Assembly: GCA_020051695.1 (NCBI GenBank)
Contig: JAGVQM010000036.1
Span: 1-64,000, forward strand
Direction: 5' to 3'
DNA: 64,000 nt
Source: Candidatus Zixiibacteriota bacterium
Lineage (GTDB): Bacteria; Zixibacteria; MSB-5A5; WJJR01; JAJRUJ01
The notes under the pieces were generated by a model. The model did not search any database. It was given only the letters and a program-made list of their open reading frames with translations, and was not told where the DNA came from. Positions within the stretch are counted from its first letter, which is position 1, and the number at the start of each line of letters is the position of its first letter. Below are positions 15,836 through 23,396 of the stretch, in pieces. The translations under genes were made by a program, and so were the position numbers.

Positions 15836-17968
15836 TTAGTTGATTTTATCCCGTTCTGCTTCGTCCGCGCCGTCCGACAGCAAATCATTGTTGGCTGGAT
15901 CTGCCTCAGATGTTACCGAAGAACCTGCGGACATCGGCCCGTCTTCCCCGCTGTCATTGTCCACCTGCTCATCTCCGGCGAGATCTTCCGACTTGGCCTG
16001 CGCGGCATCAGCCGGTTTGGACGCGCCGACAGCTTCGGCAATGGAAACGATCCTCGTGGGATGGTCGGCCAGGAATTTATCGAGTTCTGAACGCTCTTTG
16101 TCGCGATAATAAGCGTCAATCGATAAAACGATCCGCTTGTTGGTGGGATCGAACTCGATAATTTTCAAGTTGATCACTTCGCCCACGGTGAAAGCGTCTT
16201 CCGGTTTTTCCAGATCGCGCTTAGCGAGCTGATTGAGCGGGACAAATCCCTCTACTTCACCCTCAAGTTCGACCACGCACCCACGGTCCAACAGCCGGAT
16301 GATCTTGCCGGTCATTTCCTTACCCGCGCGGAAGCGTTCGTGGAATGTCGGCCACGGGTCGGCAATGATCTGTTTGTGCCCCAGAGAAATCTTGCGGTTT
16401 TCCGCATCGATGGCCAGGACCACGACGGTCACTTTGTCGTTTTTCTTGAGGATTTCGGACGGGTGCTGGATGCGCCGGGTCCACGACAGGTCGGAAATAT
16501 GCACCAGCCCGTCGATGCCCTCCTCCAGTTCGACAAAGGCGCCGAAGGCGGTGATATTGCGCACCCGGCCCTCATGGCGCGAACCGAGCGGATATTTGCC
16601 CTCAACGGTCGACCACGGGTCCGGTTCGAGCTGTTTGATCCCCAGCGAGATTTTCTGATGTTCCTTGTCGATGTTCAGGACAATGGCCTCGACCTGGTCA
16701 CCGATCTGCACAAATTTCGAGGGATGACGGACATGCTGCCGCCAGGACATCTCCGAGACGTGGATGAGTCCCTCGACACCCTTTTCGAGCTCGACAAATG
16801 CGCCGTAATCGGTAATCGAGACAATCTTGCCCTTGACCCGTGTCTCAATGGGATACTTTTCTTCGATATTGTCCCACGGGTAGGGGGACAGTTGTTTCAA
16901 GCCCAGCGAAATGCGGCTGGTCTTGGCGTCATAATCGAGGACTTTGACTTGGATGGTGTCGCCGATGGCCACTAGTTCCGATGGATGACGGATGCGGCCC
17001 CACGACATATCGGTAATATGCAAAAGCCCGTCGACCCCACCGAGGTCGATAAATACACCGAAATCGGTGATATTTTTGACCACTCCCTCGCGGACCTGGC
17101 CGAGTTCAATTTCGGCGAGCAATTGCGTGCGCAGATGGTCACGCTCTTCCTCCAGGACGACGCGGCGGGAGACCACGATGTTGCGACGAGACTTATTGAG
17201 CTTGATGATTTTGATCGGCATCGTCTGGCCGATGAGCGAATCGAAATCAGGTACCTGCCGCAGGGCGATCTGCGAACCGGGCAAAAAGGCCTCAACCCCG
17301 AACAGATCGACCACCATCCCGCCTTTGATCCGCTTGACCAGCTTGCCGTCAACCAGCACCCCCTGCTCGAAGGCCTCACGAATATGGTCCCACACGCGCA
17401 GGAAATCGGCTTTCTGCTTGGACAAAATCAACTGGCCGTTCTGGTCTTCGACCGCGTCGAGGAAAACCTCGACCTCCTCGCCGACGGCGATATTGAGCGG
17501 CTGCGGGAACTCATCAAGGGGGATGACGCCTTCGGATTTGAAACCCACGTCGACGATGACCACATCGCGAGTGACTCCCATGACCCGGCCCTTGACGATT
17601 TCGCCCTCTTTGATGTCGCCCATGGTGGATTCGTAAATTTCCATCAGTTTGGCGAACTCATCAGGGGAATACTCATCATCATCCAGATCGGGTGCGTAAA
17701 TTTCTTCCGGTGCGGTCCCGCTGACCGGTGGCACGGTGCCGTCGCCCACGCGTTCGGCGCGCCTGATGGACTTGGACTTGCGAACAACGTCCCTTTTCAG
17801 GTCGGTCGTCCGGACCTCCTGAGTTTTTTTCCGACGTTTGCCGGTCTGGTTGTCTTTGCCCCGTGAGGTACCCTTCGTGCTGCCTGCTGAAGTGAGATCA
17901 CCTCCCGTCGTAGTGGAATTGACGGCCGCATCGGCGACCGGTGTTTCATTGGTTTGAGGTTCAGACAC
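15836..17968 (-). CDS. rpsA: Ribosomal protein S1 with extended termini
   Basis: This 710-residue protein has six S1 OB-fold repeats starting near residues 121, 205, 291, 378, 465 and 552. Repeats 3-5 are the best conserved (ITDFGVFIDLGGVDGLLHITDMSW and similar). S1 binds mRNA and helps the 30S subunit load structured or weak Shine-Dalgarno messages. It is longer than the usual 560 or so residues: a basic then acidic N-terminal extension of about 115 residues (RKDNQTGKRRKKTQ-like, low complexity) and an acidic, Ala/Ser-rich C-terminal tail of about 85. It is last in cmk-plsC-rpsA, a common bacterial order, 21 bases after plsC, and ends at a strong terminator. Confidence 0.95.
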   Translation of the reverse strand: MSEPQTNETPVADAAVNSTTTGGDLTSAGSTKGTSRGKDNQTGKRRKKTQEVRTTDLKRDVVRKSKSIRRAERVGDGTVPPVSGTAPEEIYAPDLDDDEYSPDEFAKLMEIYESTMGDIKEGEIVKGRVMGVTRDVVIVDVGFKSEGVIPLDEFPQPLNIAVGEEVEVFLDAVEDQNGQLILSKQKADFLRVWDHIREAFEQGVLVDGKLVKRIKGGMVVDLFGVEAFLPGSQIALRQVPDFDSLIGQTMPIKIIKLNKSRRNIVVSRRVVLEEERDHLRTQLLAEIELGQVREGVVKNITDFGVFIDLGGVDGLLHITDMSWGRIRHPSELVAIGDTIQVKVLDYDAKTSRISLGLKQLSPYPWDNIEEKYPIETRVKGKIVSITDYGAFVELEKGVEGLIHVSEMSWRQHVRHPSKFVQIGDQVEAIVLNIDKEHQKISLGIKQLEPDPWSTVEGKYPLGSRHEGRVRNITAFGAFVELEEGIDGLVHISDLSWTRRIQHPSEILKKNDKVTVVVLAIDAENRKISLGHKQIIADPWPTFHERFRAGKEMTGKIIRLLDRGCVVELEGEVEGFVPLNQLAKRDLEKPEDAFTVGEVINLKIIEFDPTNKRIVLSIDAYYRDKERSELDKFLADHPTRIVSIAEAVGASKPADAAQAKSEDLAGDEQVDNDSGEDGPMSAGSSVTSEADPANNDLLSDGADEAERDKIN

Positions 17969-17989
17969 TAGTGTGTTCCTCCCTTTCTA

Positions 17990-18691
17990 TCAGATTTGCC
18001 CCATCGGGCATGTAGTCGAATTGTCGACTTCGTTTCCCCGTGGCTTGACTGCCATACCCTGCCCGGTAGAAAACGTGGCGCCTGCGGCGCCGGATTGCAA
18101 GATACGAATTCTGTCCATGATTTCATCGGCAATTTTTTGGTAACCCGCTTTATCTTTGGGAACTTTTGCCATCCATTCCGCCGATACCGGCGGGCCAAAA
18201 TGCACGGAAATGTGATATTCCCGCCGCAGGGTAAACGGCCAGCGTCCGGTATTACGAATAAACGCGGGGACCGCATCAACGCCGGTCAGCCGGGCCAGGA
18301 AACCGACGCCCAGTTTGGCACTCCCCAGTTTGCCGGTGCGCGACCGTGTCCCTTCGGGGAAAAAAACCATCGGCCGCCCGGTTTTCAGCGTTTGCACCAT
18401 GCTGTTGACCGTATCGCGCCCCAGGCGGGTACGGTTCACCGGCACCGCGCCGACCGCGCGCAACACCGACGATAACACCGGGTATTTGAAAAGTTCCTTT
18501 TTGGCCAGATAGCCGATCTCCCGCGAAAATGTAGAGCCGATCAGCGGCGGGTCCAAAAGCGAACAATGGTTGGCGCAAATCAAATAAGCGCCGGTAGTTG
18601 GAAGACATTCCCGGCCGTAGACCCGGACTCCCCCTGTCACCCGGAACAACACGCGATACAGCGAATGGCCGGCGCGATACAACAGGTTCAC
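17990..18691 (-). CDS. plsC: 1-acyl-sn-glycerol-3-phosphate acyltransferase
   Basis: This 233-residue protein would acylate lysophosphatidic acid to phosphatidic acid at the inner membrane. The acyltransferase motifs are ordered: NHCSLLDPP (block I, NHxxxxD, near 41), the VNR region, FPEGTRSRTG (block III, near 115) and VPAFIRNTG (block IV). The last 35 or so residues are not conserved in the family. It overlaps cmk by four bases (ATGA), which indicates translational coupling. It is followed by rpsA. Confidence 0.92.
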   Translation of the reverse strand: MNLLYRAGHSLYRVLFRVTGGVRVYGRECLPTTGAYLICANHCSLLDPPLIGSTFSREIGYLAKKELFKYPVLSSVLRAVGAVPVNRTRLGRDTVNSMVQTLKTGRPMVFFPEGTRSRTGKLGSAKLGVGFLARLTGVDAVPAFIRNTGRWPFTLRREYHISVHFGPPVSAEWMAKVPKDKAGYQKIADEIMDRIRILQSGAAGATFSTGQGMAVKPRGNEVDNSTTCPMGQI

Positions 18692-19410
18692 TGCCGCCCT
18701 CCGGACGTTGTTGCCGGACTCATCCGGGTTTTGCAGACTTTCAAGACGGCCTCGACTGCTTCTTCGATATTCAATTCTGTAGTATCCACAACAATGGCAT
18801 CGGGCGCCTTGGCCAACGGCCCGATCGATCGCCCGGAGTCCTGCCGGTCACGTTCGGCCATTTTTTCAAGCTGTTCTTCCACCGACGTGGCAATGCCATT
18901 TCGCATGTATTCCAAAAAACGCCGTTCCGCCCTCGTCCGAGGGTCGGCGACCAGAAATATTTTCACATGAGCGCGAGGAGCGACGATCGTTCCGGTATCC
19001 CGGCCCTCGAGGACCACACTCCCCCGGGCAATTCGCTGTTGTTGCAGGGCAACCATAAACTCGCGGACCCTGGGCCGCAAGGCTACCGCCGAGGATGCCG
19101 CCGTGATTTCCTCGTTGCGAATATCCTCGGAAATATCCCGGCTGCCGTCATGCACAACGGTGCGGGTGCCGTCATAATGAAAAGTCATATTCCAGTTGTT
19201 GCGCATGTATTCGAAATCATCGAGCTTGTCGGGATCCAATTTTTCCTCGCGCATGACCCAGGCCACGGCCCGGTACATCGCGCCGGTGTCCAGGTACTCA
19301 AAACCCAGCCGTTCGGCGATTTTGCGGGCAATGGTGGACTTGCCCGAACCCGCCGGCCCGTCGATCGCAATGACCTTCCCGGCATAGATTTTAAGTTTGC
19401 CCGCGCTCAT
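18688..19410 (-). CDS. cmk: Cytidylate kinase
   Basis: This 240-residue protein phosphorylates CMP/dCMP with ATP. It has the P-loop GPAGSGKSTIARKIAERLG (about 18-36), the CMP-binding YLDTGAMYRAVAW, and the LEGRDTGTIVAPRAHVKIFLVAD and RAERR elements of the family. Length is normal (220-240). It is first in cmk-plsC-rpsA. No Shine-Dalgarno precedes the ATG. The predicted promoter -10 box, inside a perfect 14-bp palindrome, lies ten bases upstream, so the mRNA would be leaderless or nearly so. Confidence 0.95.
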   Translation of the reverse strand: MSAGKLKIYAGKVIAIDGPAGSGKSTIARKIAERLGFEYLDTGAMYRAVAWVMREEKLDPDKLDDFEYMRNNWNMTFHYDGTRTVVHDGSRDISEDIRNEEITAASSAVALRPRVREFMVALQQQRIARGSVVLEGRDTGTIVAPRAHVKIFLVADPRTRAERRFLEYMRNGIATSVEEQLEKMAERDRQDSGRSIGPLAKAPDAIVVDTTELNIEEAVEAVLKVCKTRMSPATTSGGRQ

Positions 19411-19416
19411 ACAAAC

Positions 19417-19430
19417 TAGTTATATAACTA
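19417..19430. repeat. 14-bp palindrome overlapping the cmk -10 box
   Basis: TAGTTATATAACTA is a perfect palindrome six bases upstream of the cmk ATG. It contains the predicted -10 box, so it could be an operator for a dimeric repressor controlling the operon. It could also be a chance result of an AT-rich promoter. Confidence 0.6.
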
Positions 19431-19449
19431 AATGATTTCACTTTGGCAA
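19421..19449 (-). promoter_or_regulatory. Promoter of the cmk-plsC-rpsA operon
   Basis: Minus strand: TTGCCA (19449-19444), 17 bases, TATATA (19426-19421). The start site is predicted at about 19413-19415, within five bases of the cmk ATG at 19410. Confidence 0.55.
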
Positions 19450-19472
19450 ACCCTAAATTACAGGAGGATCAA

Positions 19473-20279
19473 TTAGTTATGACCGTCAGTTGAAGCCGGT
19501 CCGGCCCGGAAATTGGTGACCCGCTCCAGAAATTTGGGGTGGTCGAAAAATTCCAGTTGGCAGCGGCGTTCGCTGCGCAACGCGGTATCCCGATCGAGAT
19601 GGGCCGCAGCATAGACCATCTGCTTGTAGCGCACGGAGATATCCGGAGCGAAACGGGCAATTTCCCCGGCAAATTCGTGCACTTTTTTGGCTAACTGCTC
19701 ATCGGGGCATATCGCGTTGACCAGCCCAATGCGGCAGGCCTCATCGGCCGAAAACAGCCGTGCCGTGCAAAACATTTCGAGCGCGCGGGCCGGGCCCACC
19801 AATCTGGTAAGCAGCCAGGTGCCGCCCCAATCCGGCCCCATGCCGATCTTGGCAAACGGCATCCCCAGCACTGCCGAAGCGGCGGCAACACGCAGATCGC
19901 AGGCCAGCGCCAGAATCAAACCGCCGCCAACCGCCGCGCCGTTAATTTGTGCAATGAGCGGTTTCGGAGATGCTTGAAACCGGCGCACCAGTTCGGTGCC
20001 TTCCTCGAGAATCCGGCAAAAACCATCTCGGTCGCCGGTTTGTTTGAGTTGGGCCAGATGGTCGATATCTCCCCCGGCGCAAAAACCCCGGCCCTCTCCG
20101 GTCAGGATGATGACCCGGACTTCCGAATGAGATTCCAATTCATCAAAACCCGTCAGCAGATCGGCGCGCATCCGGGAGGTCAGCGCGTTGAGTTTTTCGG
20201 GTCGATTAAACCGAAGCGTGCCGCACATGCCGGAACGCTCGGCAATGATATGTTGCCCGGTGAATATGCGCTCGTTCAA
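19473..20279 (-). CDS. Enoyl-CoA hydratase/isomerase family protein, PaaG-like
   Basis: This 268-residue crotonase-fold enzyme has oxyanion-hole segments GEGRGFCAGGDID (about 62-74) and INGAAVGGGLILALACD (about 112-128). The two catalytic Glu of true hydratases (GGGCEL and QPE positions) are replaced by Ile and Phe. The segment KIGMGPDWGGTWLLTRLVG keeps the Asp of PaaG-type isomerases (PDxGGTWLLPR). A CoA-ester isomerase is therefore more likely than a hydratase; the substrate is unknown. It overlaps the upstream SDR gene by four bases (ATGA), so the two act together, perhaps on an acyl-CoA. Confidence 0.82.
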   Translation of the reverse strand: MNERIFTGQHIIAERSGMCGTLRFNRPEKLNALTSRMRADLLTGFDELESHSEVRVIILTGEGRGFCAGGDIDHLAQLKQTGDRDGFCRILEEGTELVRRFQASPKPLIAQINGAAVGGGLILALACDLRVAAASAVLGMPFAKIGMGPDWGGTWLLTRLVGPARALEMFCTARLFSADEACRIGLVNAICPDEQLAKKVHEFAGEIARFAPDISVRYKQMVYAAAHLDRDTALRSERRCQLEFFDHPKFLERVTNFRAGPASTDGHN

Positions 20280-21031
20280 AGTCCGTGACCTCCGGAGACT
20301 TTGAGATGCGTGCCGGTGATGTATTCCGATTCCGGCCGGAGCAAAAACAACATCGCGTTGATGATATCCTCGTGGCGACCCAGCCGCCCGAAGGGGATTT
20401 CTGTTTTAAGTGTTTTGGGTTTTTCGACCGAATTCACATTGATCCCCGGCGAAACAACGTTGACCGTAATTTTATGCCGGGCGAGGTCTTTAGCCAGTGA
20501 CAGGGAAAACGTGATCATCGCCTGCTTGGCGCAATGGTAGGCGGCCACCCGCGGGTTGGCTTGCAGCCGTTCGGCGTAGACATACCCGATATTGATGATC
20601 CGGCCGTTTTTGCGCTTGCGCATCAGTTGCGCCGCACGCAACGAGCACTCCACTACCGAATAATAATTGGATTCGGTCATCCGGCGGACATCAGCGGGGG
20701 TCAGGCGATTGAATTCCTTGCGCAAATAATCGCCGACATTATTGACCAGCACGTCCAGTTTCCCGTAATCGGCGGCCAGATGGGCAAAAAGGCGCTGCAC
20801 ATCAGCCGGCTGGGAAACATCCGCGCGCACAGTGACAGCCCGTCCTCCGGCTTCGCGAATTTGCCGTACGGTTAAGTCGGCCGGCTGTTTACGCCGCCGG
20901 TAATTGACCAGAACTTCATATCCCGCCTGGCCCAAAGCCACGGCAATCGCCCGCCCGATACCGACATTGCCCCCCGTGACCAGCGCTACCGGCGGGGCAG
21001 CAGCGACATTTTTTATTGTGCGTTTGACCAT
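20276..21031 (-). CDS. SDR family oxidoreductase with atypical catalytic Ser position
   Basis: This 251-residue Rossmann-fold protein has TGGNVGIGRAIA (NAD(P)-binding, about 19-30), the LVNNVGD motif (about 94-100), the YHCAK active-site pair and PGINVNS. It resembles FabG-type 3-oxoacyl reductases. The residue 13 before the catalytic Tyr, normally Ser, reads Tyr in NIGYVYAERL, so activity may be altered. The start has GAGGGG upstream and a good promoter at 21061-21089. It is first of the SDR-crotonase pair. Confidence 0.83.
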   Translation of the reverse strand: MVKRTIKNVAAAPPVALVTGGNVGIGRAIAVALGQAGYEVLVNYRRRKQPADLTVRQIREAGGRAVTVRADVSQPADVQRLFAHLAADYGKLDVLVNNVGDYLRKEFNRLTPADVRRMTESNYYSVVECSLRAAQLMRKRKNGRIINIGYVYAERLQANPRVAAYHCAKQAMITFSLSLAKDLARHKITVNVVSPGINVNSVEKPKTLKTEIPFGRLGRHEDIINAMLFLLRPESEYITGTHLKVSGGHGL

Positions 21032-21060
21032 AGCCGGCCCCTCACTACCTACCGCGGCGC

Positions 21061-21089
21061 AACATAGCGCATGGTCTTGCCACGGTCAA
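21061..21089 (-). promoter_or_regulatory. Promoter of the SDR/crotonase operon
   Basis: Minus strand: TTGACC (21089-21084), 17 bases, TATGTT (21066-21061). Predicted leader is about 22 bases and contains GAGGGG before the ATG. Confidence 0.6.
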
Positions 21090-21124
21090 TCAAATCCATA
21101 CGAACATTTTACGCAATTATGTGT

Positions 21125-21130
21125 TATAAT
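21125..21130 (+). promoter_or_regulatory. TATAAT box five bases before the cohesin-like gene
   Basis: A perfect TATAAT at 21125-21130 is followed by TAGGC and the ATG at 21136. No convincing -35 box is visible 16-18 bases upstream. If used, the transcript would start at or next to the A of the ATG. Confidence 0.4.
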
Positions 21131-21135
21131 TAGGC

Positions 21136-22944
21136 ATGAGCAAGCACCGGGCGCAAATGGACCTCCGACATGGATTCCTGCTCATCGTGGTCTTGCCGGC
21201 GGCACTGATATGTTTGTTTAATACTGCATTTGCTGATGGCGACACCTTGCAGGTCGTCAGTACAGCGATTGAGCCGGGCGATACCGGTTCAGTGTTTATT
21301 TACATTGCCAATTCCGAGGATCTCGGCGGTTATACCATTCGTCTTGAATTCGATCCGACATGGATCAGCCCGGTCAGGAAGACCCCCGGCAATTCCGTCA
21401 TTGAGTCTGAACAGATTCGCGGTAATTTTTCCGTGTTTACCTTCAATGAAAGATCGCCGGGGGTAATCACCGGGGCCGCCGTGCCGTTTTCTTCCTCAGA
21501 GTCACTGTATCCCGGCCGAAGCGTCGCAATAAAACTATTATTCGAGGCCCGATATGATGCGCCAATTGGTTCGGTCGTCAGTCTCGTGTTCGCCAGCGAC
21601 CCGGAAGAACCTGATGCCCACAACTTGTTTTCCGAATTGAACGGGCTGTATGTGATTTACCCTGAACTGGTATCCGGCACGGTGACGATTGGTCAGACCT
21701 CTGTCTTGCGGGTATTTTGCCCGCAAGACTTGCAGGTAAATTGTGGCGACCCCACGAATCCTTTTTACACCGGTGAGGCGTATGCCAATGAGCAATCGGC
21801 CGAAATCACGTACTCCGACGACCAAGTGCCGGGATCATGTACGGGCGAGTTAACGATAACGCGCACATGGACTGCGGTTTTAGGAACAGCGGAGAAAAGT
21901 TGCACACAATTAATTGCGGTTGTTGATCATACGCCGCCGGAGCTTTCCTGTCCGGAGGATTTCACGATAGGTTTTGGCGAATCGTACGAGCCAAATGTGA
22001 CCGGATTCGCGTTTGCGGAAGACAATTGTGGCGATATTCCGGTAATTTCTCATGTCGATGATGAAATACCCGGCCACGGATTGATTAATAGGACTATTAT
22101 TCGCACATGGCAAGCCGTCGATGTTTGCGGAAACATTGCGGAATGTACCCAGCCAATTACCGAACTTGCCTATAATGTTGAATTCGCGATTTATTGCTCC
22201 GATGATATAACAATCTCATGTGATCAATCGACTGATCCTGAAAATACAGGCCGGGCGACTGCCGCGTATACGCAGTCGCTGGTAACATACTCCGACATCA
22301 CTATTGATGGCTCCTGTCCGAATGAATTTCGTATCAGACGTTTGTGGACGGCATCGTTGGATGGCACTGAAGATTCTTGCACTCAGATAATTTCAGTTGT
22401 AGATAATGATGCCCCGACAATTACCTGTCCTCCGCCCGCTCAGGCTGTTTCAGTGGACGACGCCATCCCGAGCAATACTGGTTACCCTGAAGTAACTGAC
22501 AATTGTAATGAGTCCGTACAGGTCACTTTCGAAGATCAGGTAGATACTACGACCGCTGATAGCAATTGGACGATAACCCGCACCTGGATCGCCACGGACC
22601 ATTGCGGTAACACGTCGAGTTGCGCTCAGCAAATTAACAAGGGTACCGGCGACGGTTTGGAATCCGTCGGGTACGGCCCCAATCCATTCTACAGCGGGGA
22701 CGGACGGGAAACTTGCTTTACAATAACCCTGCCGCAACCCGGCCCGCTGAGTATCTCGATGTTTGATGTCGTCGGCCGCAGGATGAAAACTATCGCGCTA
22801 GACAACGGCGCCGCCGGGACAAATCAAATGTGCTGGGACGGCCGCGACGCCGATGGGCATTTTGTGCCATCCGGGGTTTATCTTTGTCTCCTGGAGTATG
22901 GCGGGAAATCAGAGACAATAAAACTCGCAGTGATCCGGCAATAA
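21136..22944 (+). CDS. Secreted protein: cohesin-like domain, Cys-paired Ig-like repeats, FlgD/T9SS-like C terminus
   Basis: This 602-residue protein has a signal peptide (about 12-33). Residues about 35-190 read as a cohesin-type beta-sandwich: EPGDTGSVFIYIANSEDLGG, then LEFDPTWISP, and a closing GTVTIG. Four repeats of about 80-85 residues follow (about 193-505). They alternate TxTRTWxAxDxCGNxxxC and PPxxxCPxD features, like HYR-type Ig domains with conserved Cys. The C-terminal 95 residues (YGPNPF...GRRMK...WDGRDADG...GVYLC) resemble FlgD Ig-like or T9SS sorting domains. It could be a surface receptor for the dockerin proteins of this window. ATG 21136 lacks a Shine-Dalgarno; ATG 21157 is an alternative. 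Confidence 0.75.
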   Translation: MSKHRAQMDLRHGFLLIVVLPAALICLFNTAFADGDTLQVVSTAIEPGDTGSVFIYIANSEDLGGYTIRLEFDPTWISPVRKTPGNSVIESEQIRGNFSVFTFNERSPGVITGAAVPFSSSESLYPGRSVAIKLLFEARYDAPIGSVVSLVFASDPEEPDAHNLFSELNGLYVIYPELVSGTVTIGQTSVLRVFCPQDLQVNCGDPTNPFYTGEAYANEQSAEITYSDDQVPGSCTGELTITRTWTAVLGTAEKSCTQLIAVVDHTPPELSCPEDFTIGFGESYEPNVTGFAFAEDNCGDIPVISHVDDEIPGHGLINRTIIRTWQAVDVCGNIAECTQPITELAYNVEFAIYCSDDITISCDQSTDPENTGRATAAYTQSLVTYSDITIDGSCPNEFRIRRLWTASLDGTEDSCTQIISVVDNDAPTITCPPPAQAVSVDDAIPSNTGYPEVTDNCNESVQVTFEDQVDTTTADSNWTITRTWIATDHCGNTSSCAQQINKGTGDGLESVGYGPNPFYSGDGRETCFTITLPQPGPLSISMFDVVGRRMKTIALDNGAAGTNQMCWDGRDADGHFVPSGVYLCLLEYGGKSETIKLAVIRQ

Positions 22945-22947
22945 TCG

Positions 22948-23334
22948 CTACAGCGGCTGACGGCCCTTGAAGCCCTCGTTGAGCTCATGCCAGAAGGCGA
23001 TATCTTTCTCACCTTTTTTCCAGCATAAGAATACCTCACGGCCGGCGCGCACATGGGGGAAATCAATCAGTCCGGCATCGATGTCCTTGATCTGCACACC
23101 CAATTCGTTGATCTGCTGCAAATATTTGGCGACAACCGCCGAACGTTCAAGAATTTCGGTACTTTTTTCACCGCCGCCGTTACCCCCGGCGGCGTTATGG
23201 ATCGCCTCGGCCCGCACGGCAATATGTCCCAATCCCGTCTGGGCTTCTTTAATCCGGTCCAACAGCGCAGTGAGCGTCGGAATCAATTTGGCGGCCTGAT
23301 CGACGGTGAAATATTTATTAAATTTTGGAGTCAC
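22948..23334 (-). CDS. DUF2203 family protein
   Basis: This 128-residue soluble protein begins FTVDQAAKLIPTLTALL and ends LIDFPHVRAGREVFLCWKKGE, then WHELNEGFKGRQPL, which are the signature N- and C-terminal segments of DUF2203. The middle is a helical hairpin. The function is unknown. GTG 23334, with GGGGG eight bases upstream, gives the family's usual 120-130 residues; the longer frame to 23400 overlaps the upstream gene. It follows the GlcD-like gene by 62 bases and converges with the cohesin-like gene over three bases. Confidence 0.85.
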   Translation of the reverse strand: MTPKFNKYFTVDQAAKLIPTLTALLDRIKEAQTGLGHIAVRAEAIHNAAGGNGGGEKSTEILERSAVVAKYLQQINELGVQIKDIDAGLIDFPHVRAGREVFLCWKKGEKDIAFWHELNEGFKGRQPL

Positions 23335-23396
23335 CCGTTGTCCCCCTTTGTGCCGATCTCCATATCGGCGACACAATCGAACACATCTGACGTACG

